Source: Amycolatopsis sp. FBCC-B4732 (lineage in GTDB: Bacteria > Actinomycetota > Actinomycetes > Mycobacteriales > Pseudonocardiaceae). Taken from it: a DNA stretch of 64,000 nt. The DNA lies in NCBI RefSeq assembly GCF_023008405.1, contig NZ_CP095376.1:3806001-3870000 (forward strand), given 5' to 3'. This document shows, in pieces, positions 51,628 to 60,629 of this stretch. The stretch's first letter is position 1. Each line of letters starts with the position of its first letter. The position numbers and the translations under genes are program-made. Below the pieces are notes generated by a model. The model saw nothing but the letters and a program-made list of their open reading frames with translations, ran no database searches and had not been told where the DNA came from.

Positions 51628-52695
51628 ATGGCCGACAGACTCGAGGAATACCGCGGCAAACGCGGCAAGGACCGCACCCCCGAACCCTGGCCGGACGGGC
51701 CGCCGGAGCCCGGGGGCGACGACCTCTTCGTCATCCAGGAGCACCACGCCACCCGGCTGCACTGGGACTTCCGGCTGGAGCGCGACGGCGTGCTCGTCTC
51801 CTGGGCCGTTCCGAAGGGCCTGCCGCTCTCCCCCGGCGTCTCGCGGCTCGCCGTGCACACCGAAGACCACCCCATGGAGTACCTCACCTTCGCGGGCGAG
51901 ATCCCCGCCGGCGAGTACGGCGGCGGCCGGATGACCGTGTGGGACACCGGGAAGTATGAAACCCTGCACTGGAACGACCACAAGGTCGAGGTCGTCTTCC
52001 ACGGCGCACGCGCGCGCGGCAAGTACCTGTTCCTCAACCGGCACGACGAGGACGACCGCGACTGGACGCTGCGGCGCCTCGACCCCGCCGAGCCCGGCCA
52101 CGAAGACGCGCCCGAGTTCCTCGAGCCGATGACGGCGGTCCCCGGCGACCTGCCCGCGGACGACGACGAGTGGGCGTACGAATTCGCCTGGGGCGGCTTG
52201 CGGACGATGCTGCTGGTCAGCGGCGGCCGCGTCACCGCGCACGACGAAACCGGCGCCGACGTGACCGGGCGGTACCCCGAGCTGCACAAGCTCGGCGAGG
52301 AGTTCGGGTCGACGGAAGTGCTGCTGGACGGCGAAGTCGTCGTGGTCAAGGACGGCAAGCCGCACCCGGACGGGCTCGAAGAACGGCGCAAGGCCGACGG
52401 CGCCGCCGCCAAGCGGCTCAAGGCCCACTGCCCCGTCTTCTACTTCGCTGCCGACGTCCTGCACCTCGACGGCAAGCCGACCCTGGACCTGCCCTACACG
52501 AAACGCCGGGAACTCCTCGACGGGTTCGCCGTCGAGGACCGGCACTGGCAGGTGCCCCGCTACTTCGCCGGCGGCGGCGAGGCCGTGACCGGCGCGAGCC
52601 GGCAGCACGGCCTCCCCGGCGTCGTCGCGAAACGGGCCGACAGCCCCTACCGCCCCGGTGCCGGCTCGGGCGACTGGCTGCTGATCAAGAACTGA
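51628..52695 (+). CDS. LigD-type 3'-phosphoesterase fused to a catalytically dead ligase-like domain
   Basis: A 355-residue relative of LigD. The N-terminal phosphoesterase domain (about 25-150), which trims 3'-phosphates and ribonucleotides at DNA ends, keeps its site: H39/H40, H45 and D47 in EHHATRLHWDFRL and the later VHTEDHP. Residues 180-355 resemble the adenylation domain of an ATP-dependent ligase, but motif I (KxDGxR) reads A187-W-G-G-L-R, losing the nucleophilic Lys. Motif IV reads PGVVAKR with Glu lost; LLDGEVVV survives. It should not ligate but might bind nicks or regulate. GGCGGAAGG-type site is far upstream; the ATG choice is the natural N-terminus. Confidence 0.88.
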   Translation: MADRLEEYRGKRGKDRTPEPWPDGPPEPGGDDLFVIQEHHATRLHWDFRLERDGVLVSWAVPKGLPLSPGVSRLAVHTEDHPMEYLTFAGEIPAGEYGGGRMTVWDTGKYETLHWNDHKVEVVFHGARARGKYLFLNRHDEDDRDWTLRRLDPAEPGHEDAPEFLEPMTAVPGDLPADDDEWAYEFAWGGLRTMLLVSGGRVTAHDETGADVTGRYPELHKLGEEFGSTEVLLDGEVVVVKDGKPHPDGLEERRKADGAAAKRLKAHCPVFYFAADVLHLDGKPTLDLPYTKRRELLDGFAVEDRHWQVPRYFAGGGEAVTGASRQHGLPGVVAKRADSPYRPGAGSGDWLLIKN

Positions 52696-53065
52696 CGCGG
52701 CGGGCCAGCGCCAGTCCCGCGACGACGACCACGGCGCCGGCCACGACGTTGCCCACCAGGGCACCGGTCGACGGCGGGGTTTCGCCGCCGTGGCGGAGCA
52801 GCCACGGCGAGACGGCGGCCCACGCGCCGAGGACCGGCACGACCCAGCCGATCAGGGCGAGCCGCCGGGTGGCCGTGCGGGCGATCGCCAGCGCGATCAG
52901 GACCAAGCCGACCAGGGTGTCGCTCAGCGCGAGCACGCCCGCGCCGCCGAAGCCGGCGATCCACGGGGCCAGCACCAGGTAGAGCCCGGCCAGCAGGACG
53001 AAACCCGCCGCCGCGCCGACCAGCGCCGTGCGCGGGCGGGGAGCCGGGGTGCTGTGCGAAGTCAT
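52685..53065 (-). CDS. SPW-repeat membrane protein
   Basis: A 126-residue protein with four hydrophobic segments and two SPW-type motifs, APWIAGF and SPWLLRH, typical of the SPW repeat family of unknown function. It converges on the LigD-like gene with an 11-bp overlap. GGAGATGAC covers the start. Confidence 0.8.
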   Translation of the reverse strand: MTSHSTPAPRPRTALVGAAAGFVLLAGLYLVLAPWIAGFGGAGVLALSDTLVGLVLIALAIARTATRRLALIGWVVPVLGAWAAVSPWLLRHGGETPPSTGALVGNVVAGAVVVVAGLALARRVSS

Positions 53066-53111
53066 CTCCTCACCTCCACCCGCTCGGGTACCCGGCCGTC
53101 GCAGCCGGTAA

Positions 53112-53152
53112 CCGGGGCCTGCCCGCCGCCCTCGGAACGGACAGGCCCCCGG
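53112..53152 (-). terminator. Hairpin after the secreted LAS-like gene
   Basis: GGGGCCTG (53114-53121) pairs with CAGGCCCC (53142-53149), extended by CCGG outside with a one-base bulge. It follows the stop of the gene at 53156 on the minus strand. No T-run. Confidence 0.5.
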
Positions 53153-53155
53153 ACG

Positions 53156-53665
53156 TCAGCAGCCGCAGGTGTAGTACGTGATGTCCCAGTGGTTTCCTTC
53201 GTCGCAGTAGAGGTTGCCGGAGCCGGCCTTCCACTGCGGGTAGCCATCGCCGCGCAGCCCGATGTAGCCGAAGCTGTTCTTGATGTAGGCGTCGATGCAG
53301 CTGTTGTGCGCGATGTCGACCTTGTAGCCGTTGTAGTGGCTGTAGGTGCCCGACGCGTGGCCGACCTCGGTGCCGCCGGTGATGTTGATCGCGCAGCCGC
53401 TCGCCCGCTTCAGCGTGATCACGCCGCTGACCGTGCTCTGGTTGATCTGCTCGTACGACGTGCAGGTCGAGTTCGACCGCGTCGTGCAGCCCCCGCTGGA
53501 CGAGTGCGTCACCCCGGCCGCGGACAGCTGCGACGCGGCCGCCGACTGGCTGAGCTTGGTCACCTCGACGCTCGCGGACGCGGTGCCGATGGTCGCGAAC
53601 ACGACCGTCGCCGCCGAAGCGACCAGCCCCAGTGCCGCCCGCGCCAGAATCCGTTGTCCCGGCAT
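53156..53665 (-). CDS. Small secreted protein with a LAS/M15-type metallopeptidase motif
   Basis: A 169-residue secreted protein. Signal peptide 1-31 (LGLVASAATVVFATIGTASA) and a mature part with six cysteines. The sequence S109-H110-Y-N-G-Y-K-V-D117 followed by E156-G-N-H159-W-D161 mirrors the SxHxxGxAxD and ExxHW zinc motifs of VanY-type D-Ala-D-Ala peptidases and other LAS enzymes (M15, hedgehog). It may cut peptidoglycan peptides. ATG 53665 has GGAGG 8 nt upstream. It lies 99 bp downstream of the AfsR-type regulator on the same strand and may be under its control. Confidence 0.75.
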   Translation of the reverse strand: MPGQRILARAALGLVASAATVVFATIGTASASVEVTKLSQSAAASQLSAAGVTHSSSGGCTTRSNSTCTSYEQINQSTVSGVITLKRASGCAINITGGTEVGHASGTYSHYNGYKVDIAHNSCIDAYIKNSFGYIGLRGDGYPQWKAGSGNLYCDEGNHWDITYYTCGC

Positions 53666-53764
53666 GCCGTTGCCTCCTCGATCCGACGATCCGTCGGCGG
53701 CAGCCAAATCGGGAGGCCCATAACTTCGCCAAACACCCGGCCGCGGGCGAGGCTGGTGCGGGCG

Positions 53765-56725
53765 TCAGGTCCTGATCTTCGTCAAGAGTTCACGGCTGCG
53801 GTCGCGGGCCGGGGATTCACCGCTCACGCTGGTCAGCTCCCCCAGTGCACGCAGCTCCCAGAGCGGGAACCCCAGCTCGCGGAACAGCCCGGCCGAGCCG
53901 CGCAGGCACCGCGCCGCCTCGGCCGCGGCGTCTTCGGCCGCGTGCGTCCGGCCCAGGCTGAGCAGGGCGTACCCGGCGCCGCGGCGGTCACGCAGCTCCC
54001 GGAAGACGGCCATGGCGGCCAGCAGGTGCCGCCGCGCCCCCACCGGATCCCCCGCCCGGCGGTGGGCCTCGCCCAGGCTGCGGTGGGTGTAGGCGGCGGC
54101 GTGCCGGTGCCCGATCTGGTCGAACAGCGCCAGCGACCGCGTGAGGCACCGCTGCCCGTCGGCGAACTCCCCGGCGTCGGTGTGCAGGTCGCCGAGGCTG
54201 CGCAGGACGTGCGCCTCCCAGTGCCGCTCCCGCGTCCGGACGGCGCCGCCGAGCGCCCCGGTGAGCAGGTCGGCCGCCTGGTCGTGCCCACCGTGGCGGC
54301 GCAGGACGTCGGCGTAGCGCTTCGCGGCCTGGTCGTGCCAGCGGCCGTCGTCGCACTGGCGGGCCAGCAGCATGCTCACTTCGAAGCTCTCGACCGCGCC
54401 CCGCACGTCCCCGACGTCTTCGGCGAGCGACCCGAGCTGTGCCGCGGCGGCCGCCTGCCCGCGCCGGTCCCCGCAGTCCCGGAGCAGGTCGAGGGCTTCC
54501 CGCAACTCCGCTTCGGCGGCCCGCGGATCACCCCCGTCGAGGTGGACGTCGGCGAGCGCGGCCAGTGCGGTGCCGGTGCCGCGAGGGTCCTCCAGGTCCC
54601 GGTAGCGGTGCTCGGCCATGGCGAAGTAGTTCCGCGCCTGGCGGGCGTGGCCGTGCTGCCAGTGCACGGCCCCGAGGTTGTAGAGCTTCTCGGCTTCGGC
54701 CCGCGGATCCCGCCGCCGCCGGGCGGCGGCGAGCCCGAGCACGGTGACGGCCCGGGCGGCTCGGCCGAGCCACGGGCTGCCGGCGAGGGCGGTGCAGGCG
54801 TCGGCGAGCCGCTCGGTCAGGTCGTGCCAGCCGTGAGCGCCGGCGAGCCGGACGGCGGCCGCGAGGTGACTGGTTTCGGCGGCCGCCCAGGCCGCGGGAT
54901 CGGCGGCGATCCGGCGCAGGACCGCGGGATCCGGCTTCGCCCCCGCTGCCGATGGCCGACGCGCCGGACGGCCCAGCGCGCGCTCCGCCAGCGCCAGCGC
55001 GGCCTCGCACGCGCGACGCAGGGCGGCCGGGTCGACCTCACCCGGCGGGCCCTCCGCCAGCACCAGCCGCACGAACGGCGGGATCGTCCCGGCCGCGTCC
55101 AGCAGGTGCGCCGCGGTCAGCTCGTCGAGGCGGTCGCGGGCTTCCGGTGTCGGGCGGTCGAGCAGGGCCGCCGCGGACCAATCCGGGACGGCGCCCTCGA
55201 ACGCGGCCAGCAGCCTCAGCAAAGCGACGTCAGCGGCGGGCCGCTCGTGCAGCGCCGATGTCACCGCGGCCCGGACGCTCAGGTCGCCCGCGGTCAGCTC
55301 GTCGAGGCGGCGCCGGTCGTCGGCGAGGCGGGCCGCGAGTTCGGCGATCGGCAGGTTCGGCCGGGCCGCCAGGCGCACCCCGGCGATCCGGACCGCCAGG
55401 GAAAGACCGCCGCACCGGGCGAGAAGTCGTTGCGCCGCTTCTGGTTCCGCCCGCAGCCGGGAATCCCCCGCGACCGCGGCCAGCAGCGCGTGAGCGTCCT
55501 CAGTGGACAGATCAGGCACCGGAACCGCGTGCGCGCCGCACAGGCCGGGCAGCTCGCGGCGGGTCGTGACCAGCGTGGCGCAGCCCGGGCCGCTCGGCAG
55601 CAGGGCTCGCACCTGGGCCTCGGACGCGGCGTCTTCCAGCAGCACCAGCAGCCGCCGGTCGGCGGTGTAGCCGCGCCAGAGTCCCGGTAATCCCGTGCGG
55701 TCGGCCAGTTCCGACGGGGTCGCGCCGAGCAGGCGCAGGAAGCCGGAAAGCACCGCCGCGGGTTCGGCGGGGGTGCCGTCGGACCCGCGCAGCGATGCGG
55801 TCAGCTGGCCGTCGGGGAACCGGCGGCGGACCCGCCACGCGGCTTGGACCGCGAGCGCGGACTTGCCGGCCCCGGCGGCGCCGTGCAGCACGACCGGCGC
55901 CGGACCCCGCAGCGCGCGCGTGACGTCGGCGAGTTCGGCCGCGAGGCCGGTGAAGTCGGGCACCGCGGGCGGGAGCTGCGCGGGCGGGCCCGGCGTCGTC
56001 CACTCGGTGCCGGCGATCCGGCGGTACACCGCGACGAGGTCCGCGCCCGGCCACACGCCCGCCTCTTCCCAGAGCGCCCGGCGCGTGCGGCGGAGCACCT
56101 CCAGGGCCGATTCGCGGCGCCCGACCGTGCCGAGCGCGGACGCGAGCCGGGCGGCGAAGCGCTCGTCGGCGGGCCGGGCCGCGACCACCGGGCCGAGCCG
56201 CTCGACGACGGACCGGCCGTCGCCGTCGGCGAGTTCCAGCTCGACCAGCTGCAGCAACGCCGCCGAGCGCCGGTCCTCCAGCCACAGCTTGTGCGCCTCC
56301 AGCAGCGGTCCGCCGGCGACGTCGGCGAACGCGTCGCCGCGCCAGCAGGCCAGTGCCCGCTCGAGGCCGCGGCGGCGCTGGGCGCGGTCGTCGGCACCCG
56401 CCGACAGCCACGTCAGGAACTCGTCCGCGTCCAGCTCCCCCGGCTCGACGCTCAGCGCGTACCCGCGCGGGCCGGACCGCAGCCGCTGCCCGGCCTCGGC
56501 GGCGCCGAGGCCGGGTGAGAGCGTCTTGCGCAGCTTGGACACGGTGACCTGCACGATCGCCGCGGCGCTCGACGGCGCGCCGTCCGGCCACAGCTCGTCG
56601 ACCAGCGTGTCGCGGCCGACGAACTGGCCGGCGCGCGCGAGCAGCACGGCGAGCAGCCGCCGCGGCTGGGCCGCCGAGGGCAGCGGGACGGAGGCCGTCA
56701 TCGGGCCGAGCACCTGGAACCGCAC
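53765..56725 (-). CDS. AfsR/SARP-type transcriptional activator with NB-ARC and TPR domains
   Basis: A 986-residue regulator. An OmpR-like DNA-binding domain (MRFQVLGPM..., DTLVDELWPDGAPSSAAAIVQV, residues 1-95) is followed by BTAD (95-240), an NB-ARC ATPase (P-loop HGAAGAGKSALAV near 290; VTTRRELPGL), and a C-terminal helical TPR array (about 690-950, e.g. DRRGQAAAAAQLGSLAEDVGD). Such proteins activate secondary metabolism or differentiation genes after ATP binding. No biosynthetic cluster surrounds it, so it is probably a global AfsR-like or orphan regulator. The only downstream co-directional gene is the secreted LAS-like protein. Confidence 0.94.
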   Translation of the reverse strand: MRFQVLGPMTASVPLPSAAQPRRLLAVLLARAGQFVGRDTLVDELWPDGAPSSAAAIVQVTVSKLRKTLSPGLGAAEAGQRLRSGPRGYALSVEPGELDADEFLTWLSAGADDRAQRRRGLERALACWRGDAFADVAGGPLLEAHKLWLEDRRSAALLQLVELELADGDGRSVVERLGPVVAARPADERFAARLASALGTVGRRESALEVLRRTRRALWEEAGVWPGADLVAVYRRIAGTEWTTPGPPAQLPPAVPDFTGLAAELADVTRALRGPAPVVLHGAAGAGKSALAVQAAWRVRRRFPDGQLTASLRGSDGTPAEPAAVLSGFLRLLGATPSELADRTGLPGLWRGYTADRRLLVLLEDAASEAQVRALLPSGPGCATLVTTRRELPGLCGAHAVPVPDLSTEDAHALLAAVAGDSRLRAEPEAAQRLLARCGGLSLAVRIAGVRLAARPNLPIAELAARLADDRRRLDELTAGDLSVRAAVTSALHERPAADVALLRLLAAFEGAVPDWSAAALLDRPTPEARDRLDELTAAHLLDAAGTIPPFVRLVLAEGPPGEVDPAALRRACEAALALAERALGRPARRPSAAGAKPDPAVLRRIAADPAAWAAAETSHLAAAVRLAGAHGWHDLTERLADACTALAGSPWLGRAARAVTVLGLAAARRRRDPRAEAEKLYNLGAVHWQHGHARQARNYFAMAEHRYRDLEDPRGTGTALAALADVHLDGGDPRAAEAELREALDLLRDCGDRRGQAAAAAQLGSLAEDVGDVRGAVESFEVSMLLARQCDDGRWHDQAAKRYADVLRRHGGHDQAADLLTGALGGAVRTRERHWEAHVLRSLGDLHTDAGEFADGQRCLTRSLALFDQIGHRHAAAYTHRSLGEAHRRAGDPVGARRHLLAAMAVFRELRDRRGAGYALLSLGRTHAAEDAAAEAARCLRGSAGLFRELGFPLWELRALGELTSVSGESPARDRSRELLTKIRT

Positions 56726-56828
56726 GGCTACAACACCCCACCCGCGAGATCACCTGATCGAGCGAACTGAATCTAGCCGCCGCGCGCGCGGCGCGTCCCC
56801 CGATCACCCGGATGGCCGACGACGTCGG

Positions 56829-57533
56829 TCAGGTGTGCGCGAGCAGTTTCTCGAGCAGTTCCGGGTGGTCGGCGAGCCCCTCCCGCAGGGTGTGCTCGCG
56901 CAGCGGCTTGAGGTCGCCGAAGGGCGGGTTCGCCCAGTCCAGCGCGCCCTGCGGCGGCTCCGGGTCGTACTCGATGCCGAACTGGACGTTCGTCGCCAGC
57001 TGCCGCCCGGCCAGCCGTTCCACCAGGTGCAGCGCGAGGTCGATGCCCGCCGACACCCCGGCCGCGGTGATCACGGAGCCGTCCTCGACCCACCGCTGCG
57101 CGACCGGCGTGGCGCCGAGCCCGGCGAGGACGTCGCGGAACATCCAGTGCGTGGTCGCCTTCTTCCCCTCCAGCAGGCCCGCCGCGCCGAGGATGAGCGA
57201 GCCGGTGCAGACCGACGTCATCAGCTCGGCGCCGGCGGCCGCGGCGCGCAGCCACGCGAGGAGGCGCTCGTCGGCCATCGCGCGCAGCGTCGGCACGGTG
57301 CCACCGGGCACGAGCACCGCGTACGGCGCCGGGACTTCGTCGAAGGTGTGGCTCGGGGCGACGCGCAACGGCGTGTCCGTGCCGACGGTGCCGGTGCTCG
57401 CGCCGACGACGACGGTCCGGTAGCCGGCGTCCATCCGCGCGAGCGCGCCGAGCACCTGCAGCGGGCCGACCAGGTCGAGCGGCGTGAGGCCGGGGTACAC
57501 GACGAAGGCGAGGGTCTTCTGCTCATCGGTCAT
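56829..57533 (-). CDS. DJ-1/PfpI-family protein (isonitrile-hydratase-like)
   Basis: A 234-residue DJ-1/PfpI domain protein. The nucleophile elbow is SVCTGSLILGAAGLLEGKKATTHW, with FVVYPGLTPLDLVGPLQVL at the N-terminus and AGVSAGIDLALHLVERLAG late. This layout is that of the InhA isonitrile hydratase and related amidotransferase-like proteins. The reaction here is not known. It is divergent from a GlxA regulator with the same fold, with a 99-bp gap, and is a probable target of it. Confidence 0.9.
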   Translation of the reverse strand: MTDEQKTLAFVVYPGLTPLDLVGPLQVLGALARMDAGYRTVVVGASTGTVGTDTPLRVAPSHTFDEVPAPYAVLVPGGTVPTLRAMADERLLAWLRAAAAGAELMTSVCTGSLILGAAGLLEGKKATTHWMFRDVLAGLGATPVAQRWVEDGSVITAAGVSAGIDLALHLVERLAGRQLATNVQFGIEYDPEPPQGALDWANPPFGDLKPLREHTLREGLADHPELLEKLLAHT

Positions 57534-57632
57534 GTCCCGACCATGGCGGGCCGGGACGCCGGGCGGGGCGCCGGTGTCCGGATTCCTGCGAACCGCGTCC
57601 GAGCGCCCGGTCCGGCTGCTAGCGTGCCGATC

Positions 57633-58610
57633 ATGTCAGGGTCACCCAGACGGGTCGTGATCGTCGGGTACGCCGACGCCGAGCTGCTGGACATCGCCTG
57701 CCCCGCCGATGTGTTCGACGCCGCGAACCGGCTCGGCGCGCGGCCGCCGTACGAGCTCCAGCTCGCTTCGGTCGACGGCCACGGCATCCGCACCTGCGCC
57801 GGGCTGGTGCTGCAGCCGCACCTGCGGCTCGACCAGGTCGCCGGCGACCTCGACACGCTGGTCGTCGCGGGCGGCTGGGGCAGCCCCGCCGCGGCGGCCG
57901 ACGAGCGCGTCCTCGCCCACGTCCGGCGGCTGGCCCGCACCAGCCGCCGGGTCGCGTCGGTCTGCACGGGCGCCGAGGTGCTCGCCGCGGCCGGCCTGCT
58001 CAACGGCCGCCGCGCGACCACGCACTGGCGCTACGCGGCGAAGCTCGCGCGGGACTACCCGGCGGTGACGGTGGACCCGGTGCCGCTCTACGTCCGCCAC
58101 GGCAACGTCTACACGGCGGCGGGCGTGACGAGCGGGCTCGACCTGACGCTGTCGCTGGTGGAGGCCGACCACGGCCCGTCACTGGCCCGCGAGGCGGCCC
58201 GCGCGCTGGTCACCTACCTGCAGCGGCCCGGGAACCAGGCCCAGGTGAGCCTGTTCCTGTCCGGGCCGCCGCCGGAGCACCGCGAGGTCCGCGACCTGAC
58301 CGCGTACATCGCCGAGCACCTCGAGGAAGACCTGGGCACGCCGGCGCTCGCGGCCCGCGCGGGCATCAGCACGCGCCAGCTCACCCGGCTGTTCGACGCG
58401 CACCTGGGCACCACGCCCGGCCGGTACGTCCGGACGATCCGCACCGAGCAGGCGGCCCGCCTGCTCTCCGGCACCGACCTCCCGCTGGCCACGATCGCCC
58501 GCCGCTGCGGCTTCGGCTCGACGGAAACCCTCCGGCAGGCGTTCCTCGACCACTTCGACACGCCGCCGTCGGCGTACCGGCGGGTGCACGTCCGCCAGGC
58601 GTACGGCTGA
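57633..58610 (+). CDS. GlxA-family AraC regulator with DJ-1 sensor domain
   Basis: A 325-residue regulator. The N-terminal DJ-1/PfpI-like domain (residues 5-190; VASVCTGAEVLAAAGLLNGRRATTHW) is followed by an AraC-type DNA-binding domain (220-320; LAARAGISTRQLTRLFDAHLG, IARRCGFGSTETLRQAFLDHF). The DJ-1 Cys is kept. A TAGCGT box at 57620-57625 lies 7 bp before the ATG, fitting a leaderless transcript. It probably controls the divergent DJ-1 enzyme. Confidence 0.94.
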   Translation: MSGSPRRVVIVGYADAELLDIACPADVFDAANRLGARPPYELQLASVDGHGIRTCAGLVLQPHLRLDQVAGDLDTLVVAGGWGSPAAAADERVLAHVRRLARTSRRVASVCTGAEVLAAAGLLNGRRATTHWRYAAKLARDYPAVTVDPVPLYVRHGNVYTAAGVTSGLDLTLSLVEADHGPSLAREAARALVTYLQRPGNQAQVSLFLSGPPPEHREVRDLTAYIAEHLEEDLGTPALAARAGISTRQLTRLFDAHLGTTPGRYVRTIRTEQAARLLSGTDLPLATIARRCGFGSTETLRQAFLDHFDTPPSAYRRVHVRQAYG

Positions 58611-58675
58611 GGCATCCGGACGAACCGGTCGCCCGGCGGCCCCTGGCGCGGGCGCCGGGATCCCGCTGTCAGGAT

Positions 58676-60601
58676 GTGCGGGTGGACCGCCCCGACCTCG
58701 CCGACGACGCCACCGGACCGATTCGCCGGGTCACGGACGAGGTGTCCCCTTCGCCGGGGCCCGGCACGTCCGGAACGCCGGGAACGCCCGGGAAACCGGC
58801 CCGCCGCACGCCACCGGAGGCCGGCCGCCGCCGCGCGGACACCGGGGCGCAGCGGGTGCCGCCCGAGACCGGCTCGCACCGCATCCCGGCCGACGTGGCG
58901 GCTCCGCGCACCAGCCGCCGAGCCGACACGGGCGCCCAGCGGCTCCCGGCCGGCGACCTGGGCGAGACCGCCCGGACCCGTCGCGGGGACACCGGGCCGC
59001 ACCGCACCGCGGCCGCCGCCGACCCCGCACCAGCCCGCCGCGGCGCCCCGCGAGCCCCGGCCGTCGACCAAGGCGAGACCGCACGAGCCCCCCGCGGCGC
59101 CCAGCAAGCCCCCACGGGCGACCAAACCGGCACTGCCCGGCCCCGCCGCGGAGACACCGGCCCCCCGCGCGCCGCCGACCAAGCTGACAGCGCGCCACCC
59201 CACCGCAGCGCCCAGCAAGCCCCGGCCGGCGACCAAGGCGACCCCGCGCGACTCCGCCGCGGAGACACCGGCCCGCACCGCACCGCCCGGCGTGGCGACA
59301 CCGGGCCCCAGCGCGCCGCCGCGAGTTCCCAGCCGCGCACACCGGCCGAACCCGAAACCGGCCACGGCCACGGGCATGGCCATGGGCACGGCCCCGCCGC
59401 CCCCGCGTCGCGCCGGGTCAAGCTGCTCCTGATCTGGCTGCTCGCCCCGCTGGCCCTCGCCACCGTCGTCGGCATGGTCGTCCTCTACCCCTGGGGCAAG
59501 GCGTCCCCCACGAGCGTCGTCCCCCAAGGCACGCCCGTCCACGCGAACATCACCGCCACCGCCACCGGCCCCTGCCTCGCGCAAGGCCAGGTGCAGGTCG
59601 GCGACCAGACCGACCCGAACGCGAAACCCTGCCTGACCGTCGACCTCACCATGACCGACGGGCCGGCGAACGGGAAGCAGCTCAAGCTGACCGTCCCGAT
59701 CGAGCCCAGCACCCCGCGGTTCGCCGCCGCGGACGCCGTCGTGCTCGCCTACAACGGCGGGAACGCCAATGACCCGGCCAGTTTCCAGCTGGTCGACTTC
59801 CAGCGCGGGACGCCGCTGTTCGTGCTCGCCGCGCTGTTCGCCGTCGCCGTGCTCGTGCTCGGGCGCTGGCAGGGGGTCGCCGCGCTCGTCGCGCTCGGGC
59901 TGTCCTTCGTCGTCATCGCGCTGTTCATCCTCCCGGCCATCCTCGCCGGCGAAAACCCGCTGGTGGTGGCGATCGCGGGAGCGGGCGCGATCATGTTCAT
60001 CGCGCTCTACCTGACCCACGGGCTGTCCGCGAGAACGTCCGCCGCGGTGCTCGGGACGCTCGTCAGCCTCGCGCTCATCGGCGTCCTCGCCGCGATCTTC
60101 TCCGCCGCCGCCTCGCTGACCGGCCTCGACGACAGCACCTCGACGCTCATCGGCTCGCTCGGCCACGGCATCGACGCGCGTGGGCTGCTGCTCGCCGGCG
60201 TCGTGATCGGGGCGCTCGGCGTGCTCGACGACGTCACCGTCACCCAGACGAGCGCCGTCTGGGAGCTGCGCCGGGCCAACCCGGACCTGACCTGGCAGGA
60301 GCTCTACCGCTCCGGGCTGCGGATCGGCCGCGACCACGTCGGCTCCGCGGTCAACACGCTCGTGATGGCCTACGCCGGGGCCGCGCTGCCGGTCCTGCTG
60401 TACTCGTCGATCTCCGGGGTCGGGCTGGGCGCGCTGCTCGGCAGCGAGGACATCGCGCAGGAGATCATCCGGACGCTCGCCGGCAGCGTCGGCATCGTCG
60501 CGGCCGTCCCGGTGACGACGGTCCTGGCCGCGCTGATCGCCTCCCGCGAGCCGGCGGCCCACCTCAGCAGCACCACGAAGGCCGTTCCGTCCCACCCGTG
60601 A
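58676..60601 (+). CDS. YibE/F-family membrane protein with a long repeat-rich N-terminus
   Basis: A 641-residue membrane protein. Residues from about 240 on form a YibE/F domain with about eight hydrophobic segments (VKLLLIWLLAPLALATVV, LFVLAALFAVAVLVLG, GVVIGALGVLDDVTVTQTSAVWEL). The first 230 residues are Pro/Arg/Gly-rich, with six copies of a motif RR(G/A)DTG(P/A)xR, larger repeats around AQQAPxGDQ, and a GHGHGHGHGHG run just before the first helix. The N-terminus is cytoplasmic by the positive-inside rule. YibE/F function is unknown; the His run might bind metal. The start is GTG (58676); the ATG at 58674 is out of frame. Confidence 0.85.
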   Translation: MRVDRPDLADDATGPIRRVTDEVSPSPGPGTSGTPGTPGKPARRTPPEAGRRRADTGAQRVPPETGSHRIPADVAAPRTSRRADTGAQRLPAGDLGETARTRRGDTGPHRTAAAADPAPARRGAPRAPAVDQGETARAPRGAQQAPTGDQTGTARPRRGDTGPPRAADQADSAPPHRSAQQAPAGDQGDPARLRRGDTGPHRTARRGDTGPQRAAASSQPRTPAEPETGHGHGHGHGHGPAAPASRRVKLLLIWLLAPLALATVVGMVVLYPWGKASPTSVVPQGTPVHANITATATGPCLAQGQVQVGDQTDPNAKPCLTVDLTMTDGPANGKQLKLTVPIEPSTPRFAAADAVVLAYNGGNANDPASFQLVDFQRGTPLFVLAALFAVAVLVLGRWQGVAALVALGLSFVVIALFILPAILAGENPLVVAIAGAGAIMFIALYLTHGLSARTSAAVLGTLVSLALIGVLAAIFSAAASLTGLDDSTSTLIGSLGHGIDARGLLLAGVVIGALGVLDDVTVTQTSAVWELRRANPDLTWQELYRSGLRIGRDHVGSAVNTLVMAYAGAALPVLLYSSISGVGLGALLGSEDIAQEIIRTLAGSVGIVAAVPVTTVLAALIASREPAAHLSSTTKAVPSHP

Positions 60602-60629
60602 CACCGGTGCGCCGCCCGCGAGGACGACA

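Noticed and set aside
41846..52695. A complete NHEJ operon made by ku and the LigD-like gene
   Set aside because: The genes are 9 kb apart on opposite strands, the ligase half is dead, and no LigD polymerase domain is in the window.
53765..58610. A biosynthetic gene cluster around the AfsR/SARP gene
   Set aside because: No polyketide, peptide or terpene biosynthesis genes lie nearby; the neighbours are DJ-1 proteins and a small secreted protein.
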